NCBI GenBank assembly: GCA_009731375.1
Contig: BJOX01000009.1
Location: 550,607 to 574,827 of the forward strand
Direction: 5' to 3'
DNA: 24,221 nt
From: Paulinella micropora
Lineage: Eukaryota > Cercozoa > Imbricatea > Euglyphida
The translations under genes were made by a program, and so were the position numbers. The notes below the pieces were generated by a model. It saw nothing but the letters and a program-made list of their open reading frames with translations. It had not been told where the DNA came from and searched no databases. Positions 10,668 to 20,214 of this stretch are shown piece by piece; the first letter of the stretch is position 1; the number at the start of each line of letters is the position of its first letter.

Positions 10668-10713
10668 CTGTGTGTGTGTCTGTGTGTTTCTATATATCTC
10701 TGTGCTTTGCATG
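10421..10713. repeat. (GT)n and (GA)n compound microsatellites
   Basis: GT tracts separated by a duplicated gcataattatgtg segment (near 10459 and 10513), then a GA tract (10548-10600), then GT again to about 10690. The cysteine/valine-rich frames are repeat translations. Confidence 0.95.
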
Positions 10714-10797
10714 TGCAGCGGCTATGTTTCGACCGAATCAAATGACCAACGGCCACAGTCAGCAGCAGGTTGGTTGGTTGGCTGGTTCGTTGATTGC

Positions 10798-10840
<43 letters not shown>

Positions 10841-11094
10841 CAGCAGGCTACCAGCCCGCGTATGTCGACATCGCTGTGACGCACCTTTCATATCAGAAGC
10901 CTGAGCAGTGCAGCCAGATAGGTATTATCACTATATATATATAAAAATATATATGTATACACACATATATATATATATACATAGAGAGAGAGAGAGAGTG
11001 AGAGAGGGAGAGAGAGAGAGAACATACCTCATACGCGTCATATGTATTCTCATAAAAACAAAGCGTGAGTAAGTAAGAGAGAGAGAGGGAGAGC
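10714..11094. repeat. (GATT)n tract, unique segment and TA/GA repeats
   Basis: 10714-10765 is a diverged CTGTGACC-type anchor. GGTT and GATT units follow (10768-10840). 10841-10930 is unique and holds nothing I recognise. 10931-10982 is TA-rich and 10983-11021 is GA. 11022-11075 is short unique DNA, and a second GA stretch follows. Confidence 0.85.
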
Positions 11095-11668
11095 GCACTC
11101 ACTCACTCACTCACTCACTCACTCACTCACTCACTCACTCACCTCTCACACCAGACACGTATGATTAGTATTAACATGTACGTCCGCACGCCCTGAGTGA
11201 GTGAGTGATTTATTGATTGATTGATTGGTTGATTGATCGATTGCTTGATTGATCGATTGATTGATCGATTGATCGATTGATCGATTGACTGAGTGAGTGA
11301 GTGAGTGAGTGAGTGAGTGAGTGAGTAAGTTGGGCAACACTCACTGACTAACTCACTCACTCACTCACTCACTCAGTCACTCAGTCACTCACTCAGTCAC
11401 TCAGTCAATCGATCAATCAACCAACCAATCAATCAATAAATCACTCACTCACTCACTCACACTCACTCACTCACACTCACTCACTCACTCACTCACACTC
11501 ACTCACTCACTTACTCACTTACTCACTCACTCACTCACTCACTCACTCACTCACTCACTCACTCACTAACTCACTCACTCACTCACTCACTCACTCACTC
11601 ACTCACTCACTCACTCACTCACTCACTCACTCACTCACTCACTCACTCACTGACTCACTCACTCACTC
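11095..11668. repeat. (ACTC)n / (GTGA)n array with large inverted repeat
   Basis: ACTC tracts at 11095-11141 and from about 11338 to 11668, GATT/GATC units at 11209-11288 and GTGA at 11289-11328. About 11195-11455 is an imperfect inverted repeat. The left arm has GTGAGTGAGTGATTTATTGA and the right arm its complement (near 11436-11455), with GATT/AATC blocks matching between them. The turn is close to 11331-11337 around TTGGGC. Further unique sequence lies at 11142-11194, with nothing recognisable. Confidence 0.9.
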
Positions 11669-11714
11669 ACGAGGACAAGTCTTCGCACTCCATTCCGAAC
11701 AAAGCATCATCCAA

Positions 11715-11785
<71 letters not shown>

Positions 11786-11810
11786 GTCTGTCTCTCTCTC
11801 TGTCTCTTTC
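11669..11810 (-). repeat. (GA)n - core - (GTGA)n composite element, copy 2 (inverted)
   Basis: The reverse complement of the element at 3971-4138. The core at 11671-11718 differs from 4041-4087 by one extra base (GCGAAGAC against GCGAGAC). The ACTC tract on the left and the CT tract on the right (11717-11780) match the GTGA and GA flanks of the first copy. 11781-11810 is pyrimidine-rich with TCTGTCTC variants. Confidence 0.92.
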
Positions 11811-11813
11811 TAG

Positions 11814-11896
11814 TGAAATTGCTGAACTTTCTGCGTCAGAAGGCCACGTTTGATATACCCCAGATCCTGCTAGGCGACCTCAATACTTACATTGTA
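11814..11896 (+). pseudogene. Candidate exon fragment with LLGDLN motif
   Basis: A pyrimidine-rich tract ends in TCTTTCTAG at 11805-11813, a good 3' splice acceptor. The next bases are open in one frame (from 11816) for 27 codons containing FLRQKATFDIPQILLGDLNT, then run into CA repeats. The pattern hydrophobic-hydrophobic-GD-L/F-N after a P-x-(I/L)L strand is characteristic of the endonuclease/exonuclease/phosphatase superfamily, which includes APE endonucleases and neutral sphingomyelinases. That is family knowledge; the assignment here is inference from one motif. The rest of any such gene is not visible. The LLGDLNTYI part recurs downstream among CA tracts. Confidence 0.35.
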
Positions 11897-11998
11897 CACA
11901 CACACACACACACAAACACGCATAAACACATACATAAACACATACACACACTTACGCTACCTGCTGGCGACCTCAATACTTAGACTGTTCACACACAG

Positions 11999-12058
<60 letters not shown>

Positions 12059-12254
12059 ACACACACACAGACACACACACAGACACACACACAGACACAC
12101 ACACAGACACACACACACACAGACACACACACAGACACACACACACACACACACATACACACACACAAACACACACACACACACACACACACCTAAACAC
12201 ATAAACACATACACACACTTACGCTTCCTGCTGGGCGACCTCGATAGGTAAATT

Positions 12255-12295
<41 letters not shown>

Positions 12296-12453
12296 ACAGA
12301 GAGAGAGACACACAGACACACGCACAGACACACACACAGACACACACACAGACACACGCACAGACACACACACAGACACACACACACACATACACACGTA
12401 AACACATACACACACTTAGGCTACCTGCTGGGCGACCTCAATACGTACATTAT

Positions 12454-12493
<40 letters not shown>

Positions 12494-12843
12494 ACACACA
12501 GACACACACACAGATACACACACAGACACACACACACAAACACACACAAACAAACACACCTAAACACATAAACACATACACACACTTACGCTACCTGCTG
12601 GGCGACCTCAATACGTACATTGTGCACACACACACTCTCACACACACACTCACACACACACACACACACACACACTTAACGCTGCGTTCGGAACACCCCA
12701 GATTTTTTTTTTTTTTTTTTTTTAATTTTTTTTATATTTTTTTAAATTGATAGGCGACCTCAATGCATACATAGTACACACAAGCACACACACACACACG
12801 TACACAATTACGCTAAGTTTGGAATACGTTTGGAATATCACAG

Positions 12844-12936
<93 letters not shown>

Positions 12937-13050
12937 CGATAGATATAGATAGATACTACTATGTGGACCTCAATACTTACATTGTAAAAACAAACACACA
13001 CACACACACACAACACACACACACACACATACAAGCACACAAGCACACAA

Positions 13051-13084
<34 letters not shown>

Positions 13085-13170
13085 ACGCTACGTTCGAAAC
13101 CCGCTCGACAACTTCAATACTTAGATTGTCCACACACACACACACACACACACATGCACATCAGCACTTG
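11866..13170 (+). repeat. Eight GGCGACCTCAATAC anchors in (CA)n tracts
   Basis: Anchors at about 11866-11896, 11951-11990, 12218-12258, 12414-12456, 12585-12626, 12747-12780, 12963-12988 and 13081-13133 share CTGGGCGACCTCAATAC plus TACATTGTACAC. They are separated by CA tracts carrying GA, CACAGA and aacacat interruptions. In copies 1, 4 and 5 the frame LLGDLNTYI is intact. Copy 2 has a one-base deletion and copy 3 a stop. Copy 6 is preceded by a T-rich stretch (12703-12749), and 12843-12956 is a GATA tract. Confidence 0.9.
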
Positions 13171-13470
13171 CGTTCAAACCCTTTACATGCGTTACGCATG
13201 TCTTGACGTAAACATCTGGCAGAGAAGGAAGTGCTGAAAGTGATTATTCGTTCAAATTCGTAGTTAAGAACTGAGAATCTGTTCCAAAGTTTTCCACCAT
13301 CTTTGCGTGCATTTGACCAAAGTTTTTGGTATTCCCTCCGGGCCTTATTGGGAAAAAGGGCACAAAAGCGGCATGTGTATGTGTATGTGTATGTGGTGTG
13401 TGTTTGGTTAGGACTTTGAGTGGCCGATCGAGGCCTTGATAGAGGCGCCTAGCTTGTGGGAAACGCTCCC
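13171..13470. other. Single-copy sequence, no gene recognised
   Basis: About 300 bp with a short TGTATG tract (13373-13395). Near the right end AGGCCTTGATAGAGGCGCC resembles the GC-rich anchor beside the telomere-like arrays at 3318 and 3482. No coding frame with recognisable domains. Confidence 0.5.
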
Positions 13471-13514
13471 CGCCCACCCCTGCCATGCCAGCTGGAACGA
13501 CCGCCAGCAGGGTA

Positions 13515-13574
<60 letters not shown>

Positions 13575-13624
13575 CCCACCCCTGCCATGCCAGCTGGAAC
13601 GACCAACAGCAGGGTAAAAGATAT

Positions 13625-13625
<1 letters not shown>
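13471..13625 (+). repeat. Two 50-bp anchors separated by (GATA)n
   Basis: The segment beginning GCCCACCCCTGCCATGCCAG and ending CAGGGTAAAAGATA occurs at 13471-13520 and 13575-13624, 104 bp apart. The two copies differ at two or three bases (GACCGCCAG against GACCAACAG), with a GATA tract between them. Confidence 0.95.
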
Positions 13626-13656
<31 letters not shown>

Positions 13657-13830
13657 GTAGGGAGGTAGGTAGGGTAGGTAGGTAGGGTAGGTAGGTAGGT
13701 AGATAGATAGATAGATAGATAGATAGAGATAGACAGAGATAGATAGAAGTAGGTAGATAGATAGATAGATAGATAGAGATAGATAGATAGATAGATAGAG
13801 ATAGAGACAGAGATAGATAGACAGATAGAC

Positions 13831-13892
<62 letters not shown>

Positions 13893-13931
13893 GCAGGCAG
13901 GCAGACAGACAGACAGGCAGACAGATAGACG

Positions 13932-13964
<33 letters not shown>

Positions 13965-14000
13965 ATAGATAGCTAGATATGTAGATAGATAGATAGATAG

Positions 14001-14033
<33 letters not shown>

Positions 14034-14084
14034 TTGATAGATAAATAGATAGATATTGATAGATAGACAGACAGACAGACAGAC

Positions 14085-14128
<44 letters not shown>

Positions 14129-14141
14129 TTAGATAGATAGA
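13626..14141. repeat. (GATA)n tract with GGTA, GACA, GGCA variants
   Basis: GATA repeat with internal zones of GGTA (13663-13700), GAGATA, GACA (13871-13926, with GGCA) and tattgata. No unique sequence. Poly SIYL frames on the minus strand are repeat translations. Confidence 0.96.
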
Positions 14142-14274
14142 TATGTTTGGTCTGTCAGCGCTGCATATTCGAAGACATGGGCACCCATTGCGATAGATAG
14201 GCAGATAGATAGATAGATAGATAGATAGATATGTTTGGTCTGTGTGCATATTCGAAGACATGGGCACCCATTCC

Positions 14275-14280
<6 letters not shown>
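14142..14280 (+). repeat. Two ATTCGAAGACATGGGCACCC anchors in (GATA)n
   Basis: The anchor starting GATATGTTTGGTCTGT and containing ATTCGAAGACATGGGCACCC occurs at 14142-14195 and 14229-14277. The first copy has a few extra bases (CAGCGC). Both sit within GATA repeat. Confidence 0.93.
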
Positions 14281-14333
<53 letters not shown>

Positions 14334-14334
14334 G

Positions 14335-14367
<33 letters not shown>

Positions 14368-14368
14368 G

Positions 14369-14417
<49 letters not shown>

Positions 14418-14481
14418 GGAAGATATTGTATCTTATCTATCTAAGGGGATTCGCGATGGCCACCTACTCAAGATTGGAGAC

Positions 14482-14530
<49 letters not shown>

Positions 14531-14591
14531 AGATATTGTATCTTATCTATCTAAGGGGACTCGTGATGGCCACCTACTCAAGATTGGAGAC

Positions 14592-14649
<58 letters not shown>

Positions 14650-14837
14650 GGAAGATATTGTACCTTATTTATCTAAGGGGATTCGCGATGGCTACCTACT
14701 CAAGATTGGAGACATAGATAGATAGATAGATAGATAGATAGGTAGATAGAAGATATTGTACCTTATCTATCTAAGGGGACTCGCAATGGCCACCTACTCA
14801 AGATTGGAGGCATAGATATATAGATAGATAGATAGAC

Positions 14838-14879
<42 letters not shown>

Positions 14880-15046
14880 GTGGAAGATATTGTATCTTAT
14901 TCAAGGGGACTCGCGATGGCCACCTACTCAAGATTGATAGATAGATAGGTGGAAGATATTGTATCTTATCTTATTTAAGGGGACTCGCGATGGCCACCTA
15001 CTCAAGATTGGAGACATCCCGCACTGCCGCCCATGTTAGATATATG
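14281..15046 (+). repeat. Six 55-65 bp anchors in (GATA)n
   Basis: An anchor beginning GAAGATATTGTA and ending CCTACTCAAGATTGGAGACAT occurs at about 14418-14483, 14529-14593, 14650-14715, 14749-14813, 14882-14936 and 14951-15016. The intervening GATA tracts differ in length. The sixth copy continues into unique sequence (15017-15046) that ends in ATATATGGTATGT. Differences between copies fall in all codon positions, so this family does not look protein-coding. Confidence 0.95.
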
Positions 15047-15305
15047 GTATGTATGTATGTATGTATGTATGTATGTATTTATGTATGTATTTATATATGT
15101 ATGTATATATGTATGTATGAAGAATGTATGTATGTATGTATGTATGTATGTATGTATGTATATATGTATGTATGAAGAATGTATTTATGTATGTATGTAT
15201 GTATGTATGTATGTATGTATATATATGTATGTATGAATATGTATGTATGTATGCATGTACGTATGTATGTATTTCGCAACATCCTGCAGATATATGGTAT
15301 GTGTA
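15047..15305 (+). repeat. (TATG)n tract with GAAGAATG interruptions
   Basis: TATG repeat with tatttatg and tgaagaatg interruptions. At 15275-15300 a short segment (CAACATCCTGCAGATATATG) resembles the end of the preceding anchor family (ACATCCCGCACTGCC then ATATATGG). The repeat then switches strand sense to CATA. Confidence 0.9.
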
Positions 15306-15770
15306 TACATACATACATACATACATACATACGTACATACATACATACATACATACATACATACATACATACATACGTACATACATACATACATACATAC
15401 ATACATAATACATACATACATACATACATACATACATACATACATACATACATACGTACATACGTACATACATACATACATACATACATACATACATACA
15501 TACATACATACATGCATGCATGCATGCATACATACATACATACATACATACATACATACATACATACATACATACATACATACGTACAGACGTACATACG
15601 TACATACATACATACATACATACATACATACATACATACATACATACATACATACGTACGTACGTACATACATACATACAAAATACATACCTACATACAT
15701 ACATACATACATACATACATACATACATACATACATACAGACATACAGACATACAGACATACAGATATAT
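15306..15770 (-). repeat. (CATA)n tract with CGTA and CATG variants
   Basis: About 465 bp of CATA with periodic CGTA substitutions, a GCATGCATGCATGC stretch near 15512-15528 and a CAGA end. It is the reverse complement type of the TATG tract to its left, so the two could pair as a very large hairpin. Confidence 0.96.
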
Positions 15771-16335
15771 GCAACGTGTAACCAGGAAGGTCTAAGTAAC
15801 AAAGACCTACATGTATGTATGTATGTATGTATGTAGGTATGTATGTATGTATGTATGTATGTATGTATGTATGTAGGTATGTATGTAGGTATGTATGTAT
15901 GTAGGTATGTATGTATGTATGTATGTATGTATGTATACATACATACATACATACATACCATACATACATACATACATACATACCTACATACCTACATACA
16001 TACATACATACATACATACATACATACGCATTTGTTATTTAGACTTTCCTGGTTACACGTTTCCTACATACATACATACATACATACATACATACATACC
16101 TACATACATACATACATACATACATACATACATACATACATACATACATACATACATACATGTAGGCCTTTGTTATTTAGACTTTCCTGGTTACACGTTT
16201 CCTACATACATACATACATACATACATACATACGTACATACATACATACATACATACAAACATACATGTAGGCCTTTGTTTTTTCCAGACCTTCCTGGCT
16301 ACACATTCCCTACATACATACATACATACATACAC

Positions 16336-16368
<33 letters not shown>

Positions 16369-16580
16369 CATACATGTAGGCATTTGTTATTTAGACTTTG
16401 CTGGTTACACGTTTCCTACATACATACATACATACATACATACATACCTGCATACCTACATACATACCTACATACCTACATACCTACATACCTACGTACC
16501 TACATACCTACATACATACCTACATACCTACATACATACATACATACATACACATGCATATAGGCCATTGTTGTTTCCAG
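15771..16580 (+). repeat. TATG/CATA tracts with six GACTTTCCTGG anchors
   Basis: The anchor CATGTAGGCCTTTGTTATTT followed by AGACTTTCCTGGTTACACG and TTTCCTACA occurs inverted at 15772-15813 and direct at 16028-16065, 16159-16204, 16264-16313, 16372-16419 and 16555-16602. Each direct copy places a T-rich stretch and TTTAG or TTCCAG before ACTTTCCTGG, acceptor-like. Downstream frames read DFPGYTFP, DLPGYTFP and DLPGHTFP. The repeat flips from TATG to CATA at a 46-bp perfect palindrome (15913-15958). CCTACATA variants fill 16440-16540. Confidence 0.9.
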
Positions 16581-16639
16581 ACCTTCCTGGACACACGTTT
16601 CCCATTTTCCAAGACCACGCCTTTGCCACATCCACACGG
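16581..16639 (+). other. Candidate 59-bp exon with consensus splice borders
   Basis: Preceded by TTGTTGTTTCCAG (acceptor) and followed by GTAAGTC (donor, 16640-16645). The frame reads LPGHTFPIFQDHAFATSTR. Two relatives exist downstream: 16810-16850 (again followed by GTAAGT) and 17240-17285, which reads FPILQGHAFATSTT. In the 15 codons compared between the first and third copies, seven of ten differences are at third positions and six of those are silent, as expected of a once-translated sequence. I do not recognise the peptide. It could instead be a repeat that only resembles an exon. Confidence 0.45.
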
Positions 16640-17021
16640 GTAAGTCAAAGTGAAGAAAATTTCGGCCATGTCAAATTTTGGCCAAAAAAAAGGTATCTTG
16701 CGGTGAAAATTCGAGGACTAGCGAAGAATTCCGGCCACCCAAAATTTTGTGCAAAAAAACGTATTCTGCGGTGAAAAATCATACTACTATTACTACTACT
16801 ATTACTACTTTCCTATTTTCCAAGACCACGCCTTTGCCACATCCACACGGGTAAGTCAAAGTGAAGAAAATTTCGCCATATCAAATTTTGACAAAAAAAA
16901 GATAACGTACTTTGCGGTGAAAATTCTAGACTAGCGAAGAATTCCGGCCACCCAAAATTTTGTGCAAAAAAAAACGTATTCAGCGGTGAAAAATCATACT
17001 ACTATTACTACTACTATTACT
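16599..17021 (+). repeat. Tandem 211-bp duplication with 69-bp subrepeats
   Basis: Copies at 16599-16809 and 16810-17021, offset 211 bp. Each holds the FPIFQDHAFATST exon-like end, a GTAAGT, then two related subunits of about 69 bp (CAAATTTTGG and CAAAATTTTG, an A-run, then TGCGGTGAAAA), and finally a (TAC)n tract. A degraded third subunit may be at 17101-17140. Confidence 0.9.
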
Positions 17022-17030
17022 ACTACTATT

Positions 17031-17090
<60 letters not shown>

Positions 17091-17100
17091 TACTACTACT
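17000..17100. repeat. (TAC)n trinucleotide tract
   Basis: About 30 TAC/ACT units with a few TTAC and CCAC changes. A shorter TAC tract lies at the same place in the first 211-bp copy (16784-16808). Confidence 0.95.
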
Positions 17101-17289
17101 GGCCGAAATATTTCCTGGTCGAAAATTTTCACTATACCTAAATGTATGCATGTATTAATGAATGAATGAATGTGTGTGTGTGTGTGTCTGTGTGTTGTGT
17201 GTGTGTATGTATGTGTATGTATGTGTATGTATACACACACATTCCCTATCTTGCAAGGCCACGCCTTCGCCACATCCACGACGGTAATG
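17101..17289 (+). other. Unique segment, (TG)n tract and third exon-like copy
   Basis: 17101-17160 is unique with gaatgaatg units. 17170-17232 is TG/TATG. 17240-17285 is a third copy of the exon-like segment (ATTCCCTATC then CACGCCTTCGCCACATCC), followed by GGTAATG rather than GTAAGT, so its donor site has changed. Confidence 0.7.
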
Positions 17290-17331
17290 TATACATGTAT
17301 CAATGTATGTATGTATGTATGTGTGTGTGTA

Positions 17332-17364
<33 letters not shown>

Positions 17365-17600
17365 ATGTATGTGTGTATGTATGTTATGTGTGTGTGTGTA
17401 TGTATGTATGTATGTATGTATTTATGTATGTATGTGTATGTATGTGTGTATGCATGTGTGTGTATGTATGTGTGTGTATGTATGTATGTATGTATGTATG
17501 TATGTGTGCGTGTGTGTGTGTATGTGTATGTATGTATGTATGTATGTATGTATGCATGTATGTATGTATGTATGTATGTATGTATGTATGTATGTATGTA

Positions 17601-17631
<31 letters not shown>

Positions 17632-17636
17632 ATGTA

Positions 17637-17683
<47 letters not shown>

Positions 17684-17940
17684 ATGTATGTATGTATGTA
17701 TGTGTGTATGTATGTGTGTGTGTATGTGTGTGTGTGTATGTGTGTGTGTATGTGTGTGTCTGCGTGTGTGTGTGTGTGTGTGTGTGTCTGAGTGTGTGTC
17801 TGTATGTATGTATGTATGTATGTATGTATGTATGTATGTACGTACGTACTTACGTATGTCTGTACGTACGTACGTACGTACGTATGTATGTATGCATGTA
17901 TGTATGTATGTATGTATATATGTATATATGTATGTATGTA
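17290..17940 (+). repeat. (TATG)n / (TG)n / (GTAC)n tract
   Basis: TATG and TG alternate irregularly, with TGTC near the right end and a self-complementary GTAC stretch at about 17838-17884. Long frames rich in Y, V, C and M are repeat translations. Confidence 0.96.
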
Positions 17941-17992
17941 AGTGTAACCTTAGCGGCTCAAACAAATCTCATGGCGTATGTATGCATGTCTG
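17941..17992. other. Short unique segment
   Basis: About 50 bp (contains CCTTAGCGGCTCAAACAAAT) between the TATG and TGTC tracts. No feature recognised. Confidence 0.5.
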
Positions 17993-18265
17993 TCTATCTG
18001 TCTGTCTGTCTGTCTGTCTATCTTGTCTGTCTATCTGTCTATCTGTCTGTCTGTCTATCTTGTCTGTCTGTCTATCTTGTCTGTCTATCTGTCTGTCTGT
18101 CTATCTGTCTATCTTGTCTGTCTGTCTATCTTGTCTGTATATCTGTCTATCTGTCCTGTCTGTCTGTCTGTCTGTCTATCTTGTCTGTCTGTCAATCTGT
18201 CTGTCTATCTTGTCTATATTGTCTGTCTGTCTGTCTACCTTGCTGTCTATCTTGTCTGTCTATCT

Positions 18266-18302
<37 letters not shown>

Positions 18303-18432
18303 TTCTTGTCTGTCTGTCTATCTATCTTGTCTGTCTGTGTCTGTCTGTCTGTCTGTCTATCTTGTCTGTCCGTCTGTCTGTCTGTCTGTCTGTCTGCCTG
18401 TCTTTCTTGTCTGTCTGTCTATCTTGTCTGTC

Positions 18433-18470
<38 letters not shown>

Positions 18471-18547
18471 TGTCTGTCTGTCTTTTTTGTCTGTCTGTCT
18501 ATCTATCTTGTCTGCATGTCTGTCTTTCTGTCTGTCTTGTCTGTCTG

Positions 18548-18581
<34 letters not shown>

Positions 18582-18582
18582 A
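17993..18582 (+). repeat. (TGTC)n / (TATC)n complex satellite
   Basis: About 590 bp of TGTC with TATC units and a recurring TATCTTGTC interruption. It is the reverse complement of the pattern at 6640-6812. The interruption recurs at irregular spacing, so the array evolved by duplication of multi-unit blocks rather than by single-unit slippage alone. Confidence 0.95.
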
Positions 18583-18893
<311 letters not shown>

Positions 18894-18903
18894 NNNNNNN
18901 NNN
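18894..18903. other. Assembly gap, 10 N
   Basis: Ten N inside TCTA repeat. The true gap size is unknown and reading frame across it is not meaningful. Confidence 1.
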
Positions 18904-19221
<318 letters not shown>

Positions 19222-19287
19222 NNNNNNNNNNNNNNNNNNNNNNNNNNNNNNNNNNNNNNNNNNNNNNNNNNNNNNNNNNNNNNNNNN
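19222..19287. other. Assembly gap, 66 N
   Basis: Sixty-six N within tetranucleotide repeat. The repeat is TCTA on the left and CCTA on the right, so a change of unit lies inside the gap. Confidence 1.
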
Positions 19288-19330
19288 CCTACCTACCTAC
19301 CTGTCTATCTATCTATCTATCTATCCATCC

Positions 19331-19420
<90 letters not shown>
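19288..19420. repeat. (CCTA)n to (TCTA)n microsatellite
   Basis: Four CCTA units, then TCTA with two CATC changes. Confidence 0.97.
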
Positions 19421-19421
<1 letters not shown>

Positions 19422-19830
19422 GGTCTATTTATTTTGTTTTGCATATGGACGGTCGCGTGATACAATCTATCTACCTACCTACCCACATATATATATACAT
19501 ATATATATATATACATATATATGTATACCTATCCACCTATCCACCTATCTACCTAACTGTCTACCTATGTGGCATTTTCGCACCCCTGTCGGAATAAATC
19601 ATGGTTTGTAAGAACGAGGAGTTGGGAGCACATATTGGCAGGGTAGCTAGCCCCAGACTCGATGTTGCTGCTGGTATATTTTTTTTTGGAATTCACGCAA
19701 ATGTTTGCGTTAGGGGAGTGTCCTGAATGCCAAATTTCCTGTTTTGGCCTGTGTCTATCTATTTAGTTTATTATGGACGGACGTGTGATGTACCCTTCGG
19801 ACCATGTCGGCTTAGTAGGTGTGTTTTCAT
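19421..19830. other. Mostly unique segment with small TA/CCTA repeats
   Basis: About 410 bp. 19465-19570 is TA and CACCTATC repeat. A segment with TATGGACGG(T/A)CG(C/T)GTGAT occurs twice (19444-19463 and 19770-19788), about 326 bp apart and next to TCTATTTA-type sequence both times. 19695-19710 is a perfect inverted repeat, ACGCAAATGTTTGCGT. No open frame of interest. Confidence 0.6.
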
Positions 19831-20067
19831 ACATACATACATACATACATACATACATACATACATACATGCATGCATGCATGCATGCCATGCCATCCAT
19901 TGCAGCATGGTATGCCATGCCATGCCATGCCATTTTATGCATACATACATACATACATACATACATACATACATACATACATACTTACACATACAGACAG
20001 ACAGGCAGATAGACAGACAGACAGACAGACAGACGTACATACATACATACATACATACATACATACA

Positions 20068-20100
<33 letters not shown>
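19831..20100. repeat. (CATA)n with CATGC and GACA zones
   Basis: CATA tracts flank a CATGC-rich stretch (19868-19940) containing GCATGGTATGCCATGCCATG units. A GACA zone lies at 19995-20034. Unit variants (CATA to CATGC) again spread locally. Confidence 0.95.
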
Positions 20101-20150
20101 GTATGCATTCACATAGCTCGTTTTCACTGGTCCACACCAGCCGATCGCAA

Positions 20151-20152
<2 letters not shown>
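20101..20152. other. Unique flank left of the retroelement array
   Basis: About 50 bp, with an inverted CTGGT/ACCAG pair near 20127-20140. It is the sequence into which the distal end of the minus-strand SINE array appears to have inserted. I cannot define a target-site duplication. Confidence 0.5.

Positions 20153-20214
<62 letters not shown>

Noticed and set aside
12703-12749. Poly(A) tail of an inserted retrocopy on the minus strand
   Set aside because: The T-rich run lies inside an anchor copy with recognisable sequence on both sides and no attached element body. A simple expansion is more likely.
14418-15016. Six-copy anchor family as duplicated exons
   Set aside because: Differences between copies fall in all codon positions and one frame gains a stop, so there is no coding signature.
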